Notes under the pieces: generated by a model | Seen by the model: the letters and a program-made list of their open reading frames with translations, nothing else | Told to the model about the DNA's origin: nothing | Database searches by the model: none | Translations under genes and position numbers: made by a program | Assembly: GCA_900551245.1 (NCBI GenBank) | Contig: URVC01000063.1 | Coordinates: forward strand, 1 to 25,828 | Reading direction: 5' to 3' | DNA length: 25,828 nucleotides | Origin: an uncultured bacterium | GTDB lineage: Bacteria > Verrucomicrobiota > Lentisphaeria > Victivallales > Victivallaceae | Shown here: positions 1 through 8,800 of the stretch, piece after piece | How positions within the stretch are numbered: the stretch's first letter is position 1 | How the letters are laid out: every line of letters starts with the position of its first letter

Positions 1-39
1 TTACACGCCGCAAGCAGAAACCGCGAACGTCAGCTATTT

Positions 40-85
40 ATCATACCATCTCCTTCTGTTTGCCTTGTTGCCTTTATGGTATGAT
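40..85. other. Inverted repeat at the end of the activase gene
   Basis: ATCATACCA at 40-48 and TGGTATGAT at 77-85 are perfect 9-base complements separated by 28 bases. The right arm overlaps the stop codon (74-76) of the leftward activase gene. It could be a weak terminator or mRNA 3'-end hairpin, but there is no clear T-run. I see no gene in 1-73. Confidence 0.35.
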
Positions 86-937
86 TACCGGTTTGGCGGT
101 GAACTCGGCGATCTGCCGCCGCCACGCTTCGACGACGGCAGGCGGGGGGAATTCCTTCGGCAGAGAAGGCATTTCCCGGCGAAGCTGGCGGTAGTGTCCT
201 GCCGCCAGGGGATGGTATGGCTCAATATGAATTTCCTTCACGTGATCCAGCTGTTCTGCAAGACGGGCGATTCCCTTCAGATGGTCCGGCCGGGCGTTGA
301 CTCCCGGAATTAACGGACAGCGGAGAATGATGGAAGCGCCCTCCCGGTTGAGAAGATTCAAGTTTCTTAAAATCAAACGGTTGTCTTCTCCGGTGAATCG
401 GTGGTGAAGTTCCGGGTCGGTTTCCTTCCAGTCGAAGAGGAACCATTCTACATAGGGGATCCAGCTTTTCAGCGCGTCCGGATCTCCAAACCCTGAGGTT
501 TCCACGCAGCAGCGGATGCCGCGTTCCGCAGCAAGACGCAGCAGAGAGAAGCAGAATTCCTTCTGGAACAATGGCTCACCTCCGGAAATGGTGAGGCCTC
601 CGCCGCTTTCCTCGAAAAAAATCCGTTCTTTCTCCGCTTCCGCTATGATCGTTTCCGCAGACATCCGGAATCCGGCAATCTTCAGCGCTCCGGCGGGGCA
701 GTTCTCCACATCGGTTTGACTGACTGGCGGCGCGGTTTTTTCGAAGATGTTTCCGCAGACGCCGCAGTGCAGACACTTTTCCTGCTGATACAGCAACTCC
801 GGCTCCGGGTGCTGCGACTCCGGCGTGTGACACCAGCGGCAGCGGAGCGGACATCCTTTCAGGAAGACCACCAGCCGGATGCCCGGACCGTCGTGGGATG
901 CGAAATGTTCCAGTTTGAGCAGATTGCCTTCCATCAT
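74..937 (-). CDS. Glycyl radical enzyme activase (radical SAM)
   Basis: This 287-residue protein should install the glycyl radical on the enzyme encoded just upstream, by reductive cleavage of S-adenosylmethionine at a 4Fe-4S cluster. The radical SAM CX3CX2C motif is visible near residue 30 (GCPLRCRWCHTP), followed by a ferredoxin-like insert with CLHCGVC and a fourth Cys in ENCPAGAL, enough for one extra 4Fe-4S cluster. SGGEPLFQ is the SAM-contacting GGE motif. I chose the ATG at 937 because it forms an ATGA overlap with the stop of the upstream gene; a longer reading frame to 1003 lies inside that gene. The pairing and translational coupling make the enzyme-activase assignment firm. The substrate of the partner enzyme is unknown, so no gene symbol is given. 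Confidence 0.93.
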   Translation of the reverse strand: MMEGNLLKLEHFASHDGPGIRLVVFLKGCPLRCRWCHTPESQHPEPELLYQQEKCLHCGVCGNIFEKTAPPVSQTDVENCPAGALKIAGFRMSAETIIAEAEKERIFFEESGGGLTISGGEPLFQKEFCFSLLRLAAERGIRCCVETSGFGDPDALKSWIPYVEWFLFDWKETDPELHHRFTGEDNRLILRNLNLLNREGASIILRCPLIPGVNARPDHLKGIARLAEQLDHVKEIHIEPYHPLAAGHYRQLRREMPSLPKEFPPPAVVEAWRRQIAEFTAKPVIIP

Positions 938-3138
938 CGCTCCGCCTGTTGAATGTATGCATCCTGCTCTTTGCGGGAGAGGGAGTTCCACAGAACGTTC
1001 CATCCGCAGATGCGCACCTGAAGGTCACGAAACTTTTCCGGCTCGCGCTGCGCCTGCCGCAGCTGATCGGCATCCATCACATTGAAGTGGATGGCGTGCC
1101 CGAAATGATTCACATACGCCATCAGCAGTGCACGCATGGCGCGCAGACCGTTTTCGCCCCGGATCTCAGAGGGGTGCAGCATGATATCCACAGAGAGGTC
1201 CGCCATGAACAACCTGGAATCCAGTTTCAAAACGGAGGCCGCCAGCGCAGTGGCTCCCTTCCATGCCGCGCCTTGCGTGGCGGTCATGTTTTTGCTCAGT
1301 TCGTCGCCGCGGCGCCGTCCGTCAGCGGTCGCTTCCACCTGCCCGGCCCACTCGGTAAAACGGTTGGAGGAGTGCAGCGAAACCGTGTGGATGCCGCCGC
1401 GGCCGTTGGGGGTGCCGTGATAACGGCGGGCGATCGCTTCGGTGAAGTGACGTGCAATCTGATCCGGCAAATCGAGGTTGTTGCCGAATTTTTCCGGATC
1501 GTTCCGGAGCTTTCGCCGCCAGAAATCAAATCCATCCCAGTCGGCATCCAGCATGGCGACCAGTTGCGGCAAGGTCAACTCCCGGCGTTCGAACACGTAA
1601 CGCCGGATCATGGTAAGCGCGTCCGCCGTCGTGGCGGGGCCGCAGATCCACAAATTGGTGTTGTTATACCGGGCGCCCCTGGCATAGCCGTCCTCCGCTT
1701 GTTCCAGACTGGAAACGAAGGTTGCGGACAGCATCGGAGCGGGGTTGAAGCGATCGAGATGACGCTCCAGCTTTTTAGCGAAGGCGATATGGCGGTCATA
1801 GCGATAGAAGAGCTGCCGGAGAAACGCCTTGTAGAATGCGCCGAATGTCTTGAACTCTTCCGGCTCTCCGGTACGGGGCCCGAGCTGCCGGCCACTCAAC
1901 GGTTCCACGCCGTTGTGCAGCGTGAGGCCGAGAATTTTGACGGTGTTGACGGTGACGGGAGCGGTTTCGACCGTTCCGCCCCGGGCACAATATTCGTAAC
2001 ACCCCTTGATGTCCGCCGTGTCGGCTTCTCTTTGGGAGTACCCCTGGTGCAGCATCGCCCGGCGAATGCAGGGTTCGCCGACGAAAGCGATGCTGTTGCG
2101 TCCGCGGCGGATCATATCCAGCGCCTTGTCGAGGAAGGCGACAGGGGTCTGCGGCGAAACTTTGATCTGCAGTTTCGGGTCGAAAATCCCCACTTTGTCA
2201 TATACGTCCAGAATCAGAAAGGAGAGTTCGTTGATCGTGGAGGAGCCATCCGGATTCGTGCCGCCGAAATAGAAGGGGTGGCCGACTTTGTAATGCATCG
2301 CCGTCATCTGGTAGAGAAAGGAGCGGAAGATCTCCCGGATCTCCGCCGGATGACAGCATCCGGAATCCAGATCATGCCGGTAAAAGGGATAGAGCACGCG
2401 ATCGAGATTCCCGAACGAGCGGGTCTGAATGATATCGACATATTCGGAGAGCTGGAAGTAGAGCCAGATTTGCAGCAGAGCCTCATAGAGTGTATTCGGA
2501 GCTCCGACCCGCAATTGCCGCAAGGCGGCGGTGAGTTCGCGTGCAACCGGGGTCGGTTGGAGTTTTTCCGCCTCGGCGATGAGGCGATCGAGAAAATGGA
2601 GGATGGCCCGGTATTCGATCTGGATCGATTCGAAGAACGCATCGGCCTCCGGGGAGGATGGCCCGGTTTCCCGGTAACGGCGCTGATAGCGTTCCGCCCG
2701 TTTGAGCAGGCCGGAAAATCCCAGTTGCAGCACGGCGTCCCAGTCCGGCACGGAGTGTTCGTAATCGGCCCGGAGTTGAGCCAGCCGGGTCGCATTGCAG
2801 CAGTCGATCTCCTGTTTTTCTTCCGGCGAGAAGAGCTCCGTCATCCCCGCCTCAACCCGAGGGGCCACGAAGGTGCCCAGAAGCGGTTTTGCAGGACAGG
2901 CGGCGATGCCGGGAAAACGATCGCAGGGAGAGAGTTTCACTTGCACTTCATCAAGGAGTTCGGCAAATGCGTCGGCCTTTGCCAGCGGCGGGGGCAGGGG
3001 CAGTTCCTTGAGAAAACGCTGTTTCAGACGAGTCTTCAAAAGGTTCAGCGGCACTCCTGGGGCATCGTCGTAAAAGGAGGGATCGACGAATTTCCGCTCC
3101 AGATAATTTCTTTCCCTGGTAAAGTCACTGTTTTGCAC
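934..3138 (-). CDS. Glycyl radical enzyme of unknown substrate (PFL/dehydratase superfamily)
   Basis: This is a 734-residue member of the pyruvate formate-lyase superfamily, oxygen-sensitive by nature. The C-terminal radical loop is VRICGWNVLWNSL, with the radical glycine at about residue 712, 22 residues from the end. The active-site loop is KGCYEYC, with the thiyl cysteine at about residue 380 and a glutamate two residues later. The Cys-x-Glu arrangement is typical of glycyl radical dehydratases and eliminases (glycerol dehydratase, choline lyase) rather than of PFL, which has adjacent cysteines. The radical loop differs from the usual RVxGY/F. I placed the start at the GTG at 3138, behind AGGAAAGG; the frame stays open to 3315 but has no good start there and would run into the divergent regulator. 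Operon with the activase; regulation probably by the divergent AraC protein. Confidence 0.9.
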   Translation of the reverse strand: MQNSDFTRERNYLERKFVDPSFYDDAPGVPLNLLKTRLKQRFLKELPLPPPLAKADAFAELLDEVQVKLSPCDRFPGIAACPAKPLLGTFVAPRVEAGMTELFSPEEKQEIDCCNATRLAQLRADYEHSVPDWDAVLQLGFSGLLKRAERYQRRYRETGPSSPEADAFFESIQIEYRAILHFLDRLIAEAEKLQPTPVARELTAALRQLRVGAPNTLYEALLQIWLYFQLSEYVDIIQTRSFGNLDRVLYPFYRHDLDSGCCHPAEIREIFRSFLYQMTAMHYKVGHPFYFGGTNPDGSSTINELSFLILDVYDKVGIFDPKLQIKVSPQTPVAFLDKALDMIRRGRNSIAFVGEPCIRRAMLHQGYSQREADTADIKGCYEYCARGGTVETAPVTVNTVKILGLTLHNGVEPLSGRQLGPRTGEPEEFKTFGAFYKAFLRQLFYRYDRHIAFAKKLERHLDRFNPAPMLSATFVSSLEQAEDGYARGARYNNTNLWICGPATTADALTMIRRYVFERRELTLPQLVAMLDADWDGFDFWRRKLRNDPEKFGNNLDLPDQIARHFTEAIARRYHGTPNGRGGIHTVSLHSSNRFTEWAGQVEATADGRRRGDELSKNMTATQGAAWKGATALAASVLKLDSRLFMADLSVDIMLHPSEIRGENGLRAMRALLMAYVNHFGHAIHFNVMDADQLRQAQREPEKFRDLQVRICGWNVLWNSLSRKEQDAYIQQAER

Positions 3139-3166
3139 GGGTAACGCCTTTCCTGTTTCTGCATTA

Positions 3167-3195
3167 AGTATAGTTGATTTTCCGTCGGATGAAAA
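3167..3195 (-). promoter_or_regulatory. Putative promoter of the glycyl radical enzyme operon
   Basis: On the minus strand TTTTCA (3190-3195) and TATACT (3167-3172) are separated by 17 bases, with the GTG start about 29 bases further on. The -10 box is good, the -35 poor, as expected for a promoter needing an activator such as the divergent AraC protein. Confidence 0.45.
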
Positions 3196-3211
3196 TGCAC
3201 GAAACCGGAAA

Positions 3212-3225
3212 AAAAATATATTTTT
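3212..3225. promoter_or_regulatory. AT-rich perfect palindrome in the divergent control region
   Basis: AAAAATATATTTTT is a perfect 14-base palindrome between the two divergent promoters. It could be a regulator site or simply a bent, easily melted AT tract. Confidence 0.3.
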
Positions 3226-3237
3226 CTGTATCTTGCG

Positions 3238-3266
3238 TTGAAAAGTTTTGAAATGCGCTCTATGAT
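3238..3266 (+). promoter_or_regulatory. Putative promoter of the araC-type gene at 3278
   Basis: TTGAAA (3238-3243), a 17-base spacer and TATGAT (3261-3266) make a near-consensus sigma-70 promoter. Transcription would start near 3273, leaving only about 5 bases before the ATG at 3278, so the mRNA may be almost leaderless. Confidence 0.5.
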
Positions 3267-3277
3267 AATAACGGATT

Positions 3278-4081
3278 ATGAACACATTGAGGAACAATCT
3301 TCTGCCGTTGAGCAACTGCCTTCAGCTGGAATTCCGCAATTTTTTCTATGGAACCAGTTGCGGCAAGTTCGTCACGGAATATCCCTATGCAAGGCTGCTG
3401 TTCTCCTTCGGGAGCCGGGGCGAGACCGTGCTGGAGGATGAGGCTGGCACGGTGGCGTTCCGGCGCGGCATGTGGCTTTTGATTCCACCGTTCCGTCGGG
3501 TTCGCCATTTCCATGCGGAGAGCACCCATCTGTCGATACACTTCAGCTTTTCCGTGCTGCGAGGCGCTGAATTGCTTGCCGGGCGGCCGCTGCTCCACGG
3601 AGAGGCGCCGGAACTCACTTCGCTCGCACAGTCGTTGATCGATCCTGCCGCCGGCACGCTTACGTTTCTCAACGGAATCCAGCTGCTCTGCCGCCGGGTA
3701 TTGTTTGACGCTCTTCGCGATGAATTCACCGAATTGGAGCAGGTCTATTCCCGGTTCGTCCGTTATGCCGCCTTGACGGATTATCTGCACCGGAATCTCA
3801 AATTTCATACTTCCGTGACGGAAATGGCGCAGGTGATGAACATGGGAGTTCAGAGCTTTGCCAAGCGTTTCTCCGCAGACACCGGGATTTCTCCGCGAAA
3901 ATTTTTCGAACGCATTCTGGCCGAACATGCGGTCCGGTTGCTGACCGGCACCGACCGGTCCGTCAAGGAGATTGCCGCGGAGATGGGATTCGACAACGAA
4001 TATTATTTCTCCCGTTTTTTCAAACGGCATCTGGGATTGCCGCCGGGAGAGTTCCGCCACCGGATGACGCGGATTGTGTAG
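3278..4081 (+). CDS. AraC family transcriptional regulator, divergent to glycyl radical enzyme
   Basis: This 267-residue protein has the AraC plan: an N-terminal cupin-like sensing domain (about residues 20-90) and a C-terminal double helix-turn-helix (about 165-262). The first helix-turn-helix is around TSVTEMAQVMNMGVQSF, the second around VKEIAAEMGFDNEYYFSRFF, followed by the family signature GLPPGEFRHR. It is divergent from the glycyl radical enzyme operon with only about 139 bases between starts, so it most likely controls that operon in response to a small molecule, perhaps the substrate. No good Shine-Dalgarno precedes the ATG, consistent with the very short predicted leader. Its ligand cannot be read from sequence. 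Confidence 0.9.
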   Translation: MNTLRNNLLPLSNCLQLEFRNFFYGTSCGKFVTEYPYARLLFSFGSRGETVLEDEAGTVAFRRGMWLLIPPFRRVRHFHAESTHLSIHFSFSVLRGAELLAGRPLLHGEAPELTSLAQSLIDPAAGTLTFLNGIQLLCRRVLFDALRDEFTELEQVYSRFVRYAALTDYLHRNLKFHTSVTEMAQVMNMGVQSFAKRFSADTGISPRKFFERILAEHAVRLLTGTDRSVKEIAAEMGFDNEYYFSRFFKRHLGLPPGEFRHRMTRIV

Positions 4082-4211
4082 CCGCGGCGGTATTGCGGAA
4101 AAATGCACTCGGCAGTTTCTGCATTCTCAGGAAACGGCGTCTTCTGCGTCATCCGGCGAAAGAACCGGTGAGAGATCGCGTGAAAAGATCGTCAGGAAAT
4201 CGCCGGCTTGC

Positions 4212-4240
4212 TTGCAAACTCCCCGAAGAAAGGGTACTGT
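4212..4240 (+). promoter_or_regulatory. Possible promoter for the pyrophosphatase-trmO pair
   Basis: TTGCAA (4212-4217) and TACTGT (4235-4240) are separated by 17 bases, about 67 bases before the start codon. The -10 box is weak. I see nothing else clear in the 226-base gap 4082-4307. Confidence 0.3.
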
Positions 4241-4307
4241 AAAAGGATGATGGGGGCGGTCCGGATGGCACCGGCCTCCTGGAAAGGGAAATACAGGGAG
4301 AAATGCA

Positions 4308-5993
4308 ATGAGTTCCAAAGGGAATTCCCAATACCGGGTGCTGGTCAGCGGCCACCGTAATCCGGATATTGACAGTCTTGCTTCGGCCGCCGCACTGGCG
4401 GAACTGCGCCGCCGGCAGGGAAACAGCAGCATCACCGCACTCTGTCCCGGTGTACTGCCGGATCGGGCCGCGGCGCTTTTCCGGCGCTTTCATCTCAAAC
4501 CGCCGGTCAGCTGCAATGATGTCTACACCCGGATTCGCGATGTCATTGCGACGGTTCCGACGATTCACTCCGGAACAACGCTGCTCGACGCGGTCGGAAT
4601 GCTGCGGGAATCGGGGCGCCCCCGGCTTCCGGTCGCCGACCGCGATGGGCGATTTCTCGGAATGCTCAGCAGTCTGGCTCTGCTTTCGGAACTGCTCGGC
4701 GTCGGCCGCGATGCCGGCAACAGTCTCACCGGGCGGCGGATTCGCACGTCGCTCCGGCTGATTCAGCGGGTGCTCGAAGCGGAGGAATTGACCGGATTCG
4801 ATCAGGATTCCCCGCAGGAGTTTGAGGTCTATGTCGCGGCGATGAGCCTCGACAGCTTCGAGGAGCATCTGCCGCGGGGAAACAATCGCGAGCTTGCGGT
4901 GATCGTCGGCGACCGGCCGGAGATCCATCTGCGGGCGCTCAACCGCCGTCTGCGGCTGCTGATCGTCACCGGGAACCGCCCCGTGGAGCCGCTGATTCTG
5001 GAGAGCGCCGCGCGTGACGGAGTGTCGATTCTGCAGACGAAACTGGACTCCGCCACGGTCATCCGGCGGCTGAAGTTCAGTGTTCCGGTGGAATGCAGCG
5101 GAATTGCCCTGCCGGAGCTGGTGCTCGCTCCGGAGGATCGCCTGCGCGACGTGAGAAACCGGATTCTCAATCAGCCGGAGGATGTGATTCCGGTGGTCGA
5201 TGCCGGCGGAATTTTCTGCGGAGCGGTGTTCAAGAGCGTCTGCAGCAATCCGCCGCCTTTCCGCATGATTCTGGTCGATCACAATGAGCTGGATCAGAGT
5301 CTGCCCGGCGTGGAGGAGATTCCGGTGATCGAGGTGGTGGACCACCACCGGATCGGCATGATGCCGACCGCGGTGCCGATCCGCTTCACCGGCGATGTGG
5401 TGGGCAGTACCTGCACGCTGGTGGCGGCGATGTACCGCAGTTCCGGCGAGAGCTTGAGCGCCGACATGGCGGGGCTGCTGCTCGGCGGGATCGTTTCGGA
5501 TACCCTGCTCCTGAAATCCCCCACCACCGCGGATCTCGATCGCCGCATGTGCGAATGGCTTGAGAAGGTCTCCGGCGTCACCGGCGCGGAGTTGATGGAG
5601 GAGCTGATGCGGATCGATTCGCCGCTGGCCTCCAAACCGGCCGCCGAGGTGATCGGTCAGGACCGCAAGGATTACACCGAAGGCCGGTTCCACTTCGCTC
5701 TCGCGCAGATGGAGGAGAGCAATCTGGAGCTGCTTCATCAGCGGAAGGCGGAGCTCGCCGAGGAGATGTGCCGCGCCATGGAACGGGACAAACTCGACTT
5801 CTTCGGTCTCCTGGTGACCGATGCGGTGCGGGAGTGTTCGGAGTTGCTGATGACCGGTTCTCCGGAGGTGCTCCGCAATCTGCCGTATGCCCGGCTCGAC
5901 GACGGCCTCTGGTCGCTCCCCGGCGTCCTCAGTCGCAAAAAACAGCTTCTGCCGCAGGTGATTGCAATTATTGCGGCGCTGGAAGGAAACTGA
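4308..5993 (+). CDS. ppaC: Manganese-dependent inorganic pyrophosphatase, family II with CBS-DRTGG insert
   Basis: This cytoplasmic enzyme should hydrolyse pyrophosphate to phosphate, pulling biosynthetic reactions forward. At 561 residues it matches the long, nucleotide-regulated form of family II pyrophosphatases. The N-terminal DHH domain begins with GHRNPDIDS (H16, D20, D22: metal ligands). A regulatory insert follows: a first CBS domain (about 65-130), a DRTGG-like region (about 190-255) and a second CBS half (about 260-315). The DHH phosphoesterase part then resumes with LVDHNELDQS (about 323) and VVDHH (D345-H347). The C-terminal SRKKQ (542-546) is the substrate-binding motif of DHHA2. 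The CBS part of relatives binds adenine nucleotides and inhibits or activates the enzyme. Start supported by AGGGAG seven bases upstream. trmO follows 15 bases later. Confidence 0.92.
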   Translation: MSSKGNSQYRVLVSGHRNPDIDSLASAAALAELRRRQGNSSITALCPGVLPDRAAALFRRFHLKPPVSCNDVYTRIRDVIATVPTIHSGTTLLDAVGMLRESGRPRLPVADRDGRFLGMLSSLALLSELLGVGRDAGNSLTGRRIRTSLRLIQRVLEAEELTGFDQDSPQEFEVYVAAMSLDSFEEHLPRGNNRELAVIVGDRPEIHLRALNRRLRLLIVTGNRPVEPLILESAARDGVSILQTKLDSATVIRRLKFSVPVECSGIALPELVLAPEDRLRDVRNRILNQPEDVIPVVDAGGIFCGAVFKSVCSNPPPFRMILVDHNELDQSLPGVEEIPVIEVVDHHRIGMMPTAVPIRFTGDVVGSTCTLVAAMYRSSGESLSADMAGLLLGGIVSDTLLLKSPTTADLDRRMCEWLEKVSGVTGAELMEELMRIDSPLASKPAAEVIGQDRKDYTEGRFHFALAQMEESNLELLHQRKAELAEEMCRAMERDKLDFFGLLVTDAVRECSELLMTGSPEVLRNLPYARLDDGLWSLPGVLSRKKQLLPQVIAIIAALEGN

Positions 5994-6008
5994 CACGGCG
6001 GCCGTACG

Positions 6009-6797
6009 ATGGATGAAGCTGTTACCTTTTCGCCAATCGGTTTTGTGCGGGGCGGCGGCCGCTATCCGCAGGAGGCGCCGCGCCAGAGTGTCCTGGCCCG
6101 GAACCGCGGCGTGGTGGAACTGCTGCCGGGGAGGGGATTTGAAACGGCACTGGCCGATCTTGCCGGGTTTGACCGGATCTGGCTGATCTTTCTCTTCGAC
6201 CGTGCCGGGAACTGGCGGCCGATGGTTCGTCCGCCGGATGGCGCGGGGCGGAAAATCGGGCTTTTCGCCACCCGTTCTCCCCACCGGCCCAATCCGATTG
6301 GAATCTCCGCCGTTGAATTGGAAAAGGTGGAGGGGTTGCGGCTCTTCATTCGCAACTTCGACCTGCTTGACGGCACGCCGGTTCTCGACATCAAACCCTA
6401 CATTCCGGCGGCGGATGCGTTCCCGGAATCGGCGGCAGGGTGGCGCGACGCCGTGCCGCAGACGCTTGTTTCACTGGAGTTCTCCCCCGAAGCGGCCGCG
6501 GCGATTGCATGGATTCAGAAGCAGGGAGGGCCGGACCTTGCGGAAGTGGCGCATGTTCAGCTCGCCACCCGGCGGCCCGACCCGAAACGGCAGCGGTTGC
6601 GGGAGATGGATCCGGCGCGGGGCGAATGGGAGTTCGCCTTCCGCACCTGGCGTCTCCGGTTTCTTCGGACGGACGGAGAGGTCCTGGTCTCCGCGGTACA
6701 TTCCGGTTACCATGCGGAAGAGCTGGCCGAAGGCGCTCCGGACCCCTACCGCGACAAAGCGCTTCACCGGGCGTTCTGCGAACGCTTTTTGAACTAA
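6009..6797 (+). CDS. trmO: tRNA (adenine(37)-N6)-methyltransferase TrmO (TsaA/YaeB family)
   Basis: TrmO methylates the N6 of t6A37 in tRNA-Thr using S-adenosylmethionine. The 262-residue protein begins with the family's FSPIGFVR strand. It has the SAM-site and signature stretches ATRSPHRPNPIGIS (about 88-101) and LDGTPVLDIKPYIP (about 120-133), and a C-terminal extension of about 110 residues as in E. coli YaeB. It follows the pyrophosphatase by 15 bases in the same direction and is probably co-transcribed. The Shine-Dalgarno is poor, so coupling may help its translation. Its TAA overlaps the TAG of the converging bioA by two bases, so there is no room for a terminator between the two. Confidence 0.92.
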   Translation: MDEAVTFSPIGFVRGGGRYPQEAPRQSVLARNRGVVELLPGRGFETALADLAGFDRIWLIFLFDRAGNWRPMVRPPDGAGRKIGLFATRSPHRPNPIGISAVELEKVEGLRLFIRNFDLLDGTPVLDIKPYIPAADAFPESAAGWRDAVPQTLVSLEFSPEAAAAIAWIQKQGGPDLAEVAHVQLATRRPDPKRQRLREMDPARGEWEFAFRTWRLRFLRTDGEVLVSAVHSGYHAEELAEGAPDPYRDKALHRAFCERFLN

Positions 6798-8074
6798 CTG
6801 CGGAGAGCGGCGGCTTTCGCCATCGCCTGCACAATCCGGGTGATTTCGTCCGGTTCGGTGATGAAGGGCGGCATGGTGTAGAGCCACGGACCGAAGGGGC
6901 GCAGCCAGACACCGGTCTCCTTCACCACCCGCTGAACCGCTTCCGGTTCCGGCGTGCGGGCCAGTTCCACCACGCCGACCGCGCCGAGGACCCGGGTGTC
7001 ACGGACGTTCGGCAGATTCCGCAGTCCGGCGAGTTCCCGTTTGAGCTGGGATTCAATCGCGCGCACCCGCCCCTGCCAGTTGTATTCGCGGAAGAGCTCC
7101 AGCGAGGCGCACCCGGCAGCGCAGGCGAGCGGATTGGCCATGAAGGTGGGGCCGTGCATGAATTTCCCCGGGGAACCGGAGGAGATCGTTTCCGCCACTT
7201 TCCCGGTCGCGGCAACGGCGGCAAGCGTGATCGCTCCACCGGTCAGCCCCTTGCCGACGCACATGATGTCAGGGGAGACTCCGGCGAATTCCGCGGCGAA
7301 GAATTTGCCGAGCCGCCCGAAGCCGGTGGCGACTTCGTCGAAAATGAGCAGAATGCCCCGTTCGTCGCAGGCGCGGCGCAGTTCGCGCAGGTACTGCGGG
7401 TGATAGAAACGCATGGCGTTCGCCCCCTGAAAGACCGGTTCCAGAATGACGGCGGCGATTTCGTTGCCGTGCCGGTCGAGCAGCTCCTCCATCGGTTGAA
7501 AGTCACCGGGATTCCAGTTGCCGCCGAACGGCGTGACCGGCTGCGGCGCAAAGTGGTGCCGGGCCAAAATGCCGCGGAACATCTGATGCATGCCGTCGGG
7601 GTCGGAGAGCGCCATCGCACCGGCGGTGTCGCCGTGGTAGCCGCCCCGCACCGAGGCGAGCACCTGCCGGGTGGAGCGCCCGGCGGCGAGCTGGTACTGA
7701 ATCGCCATCTTTGCGGCGCACTCCACTGCGACGGAGCCGGAGTCGGCGAAGAAGACCTGCTCCATTCCGGCGGGGGTGGATTCCAGCAGGAGCCGGGCGA
7801 GGCGGACGGCGGGTTCGTGGGTGAAACCGGCGAACATCACCTGGGCGAATTTTTCCAGCTGGGCATTGATCGCCTCGACGATGCGCGGATGGTTGTGGCC
7901 GTGGCACATGCACCACCAGCTCGAGAGCGCGTCAATAAGTTTGGTGCCGTCGGCCAGCGTGATGCGGGTGCCGCGGGCGGAAGCCACCGGGTTGACCGGC
8001 GGCGGATTGATGGTGGAGGCGTACGGGTGCCACAGATGGGCACGGTCGAATGCGAGAAGTTGAACTGTATCCAT
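6794..8074 (-). CDS. bioA: Adenosylmethionine-8-amino-7-oxononanoate aminotransferase
   Basis: BioA makes 7,8-diaminopelargonic acid from KAPA, using S-adenosylmethionine as the amino donor and PLP as cofactor. The 426-residue length is normal. WHPYAS (about 15-20) and SSWWCMCHGHNHP (about 51-63) are BioA substrate-site motifs, FDEVATGFGR (about 245-254) carries the PLP-contacting Asp, and CVGKGLTGG carries the Schiff-base lysine K275. An AGGAGG box sits six bases before the ATG. It is the last gene of the leftward biotin operon, 33 bases after bioD. Confidence 0.95.
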   Translation of the reverse strand: MDTVQLLAFDRAHLWHPYASTINPPPVNPVASARGTRITLADGTKLIDALSSWWCMCHGHNHPRIVEAINAQLEKFAQVMFAGFTHEPAVRLARLLLESTPAGMEQVFFADSGSVAVECAAKMAIQYQLAAGRSTRQVLASVRGGYHGDTAGAMALSDPDGMHQMFRGILARHHFAPQPVTPFGGNWNPGDFQPMEELLDRHGNEIAAVILEPVFQGANAMRFYHPQYLRELRRACDERGILLIFDEVATGFGRLGKFFAAEFAGVSPDIMCVGKGLTGGAITLAAVAATGKVAETISSGSPGKFMHGPTFMANPLACAAGCASLELFREYNWQGRVRAIESQLKRELAGLRNLPNVRDTRVLGAVGVVELARTPEPEAVQRVVKETGVWLRPFGPWLYTMPPFITEPDEITRIVQAMAKAAALRS

Positions 8075-8107
8075 AAGTCCCTCCTGAATCGGGATGATCG
8101 TTGCCGG

Positions 8108-8800
8108 TTACCGCTTCGGCACCGCACCGTCGAAAATGGCACCGAAGTCCGGTTCGGGCAGCGGCTCCTTCACCTCTGGGAGCTCCACCAGAACCTCCGG
8201 CTGGTAATAGCGGTGCAGGTATTTCAGAATCATGCGTTTGGAATCCTCTTCGATCAGCGGGTCCGCCTCCGGGCACCAGTTGTACACCACGCCGGCGATC
8301 TTCATGTCGCGGCGGCTGGCCATTTCGATGGACATGATGGTGTGGTTGAGACTGCCGAGACGACCGCAGGTGACGAGGATCAGGGGATAGTTGTGTTCGG
8401 CCGCGAAGTCGATGGTCAGCAGATCCTCGGTAAGCGGAACCGCGAGGCCGCCGGCCCCTTCGACCAGAACGACGTCGAACTGTTTGTCAAGTTCCGCGAT
8501 GGAGGATTCGATTTTCCCCAGATCCAGCTCCCGGTGCTCCAGCTTCGCCGCCAGATGAGGGGAGGAGGGGAAGTGGAAGATGGCGGGGGCGGTCAATCCT
8601 GCTTCGTCAACGGCGAGCTTCCCGGTGCCCATCAGTTCCCGGTGCCGGTCGAGATCCTCGGAGAAGCCGTCGTTGCCGGTCTGCACCAGTTTGACGGTGA
8701 CGGCGTTGACGCCCTTGTGCACCAGATAGCGCGCCATCATGCCGACGGCGATGGTTTTGCCGATTCCGGTGTCGATTCCGCTGACGAAGTAGATACTCAT
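8108..8800 (-). CDS. bioD: Dethiobiotin synthetase
   Basis: BioD carboxylates diaminopelargonate and closes the ureido ring with ATP. The 230-residue protein has the N-terminal P-loop GIDTGIGKT (8-16), the KLVQTGNDG substrate loop (about 37-45) and VEGAGGLAVPL (about 115-125), all standard for the family. The ATG shares an ATGA overlap with the bioC stop, so the two are translationally coupled. bioA follows. Confidence 0.96.
   Translation of the reverse strand: MSIYFVSGIDTGIGKTIAVGMMARYLVHKGVNAVTVKLVQTGNDGFSEDLDRHRELMGTGKLAVDEAGLTAPAIFHFPSSPHLAAKLEHRELDLGKIESSIAELDKQFDVVLVEGAGGLAVPLTEDLLTIDFAAEHNYPLILVTCGRLGSLNHTIMSIEMASRRDMKIAGVVYNWCPEADPLIEEDSKRMILKYLHRYYQPEVLVELPEVKEPLPEPDFGAIFDGAVPKR

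Noticed and set aside
949..3144. Long rightward open frame opposite the glycyl radical enzyme
   Set aside because: It is the antisense shadow of a gene with clear catalytic motifs in a GC-rich genome; its protein shows no family features. The same holds for the long frames opposite the pyrophosphatase (4149-6284), the bioA-bioD genes (6440-8839), bioF-bioB (10291-12408) and the antiporter (17828-19498).
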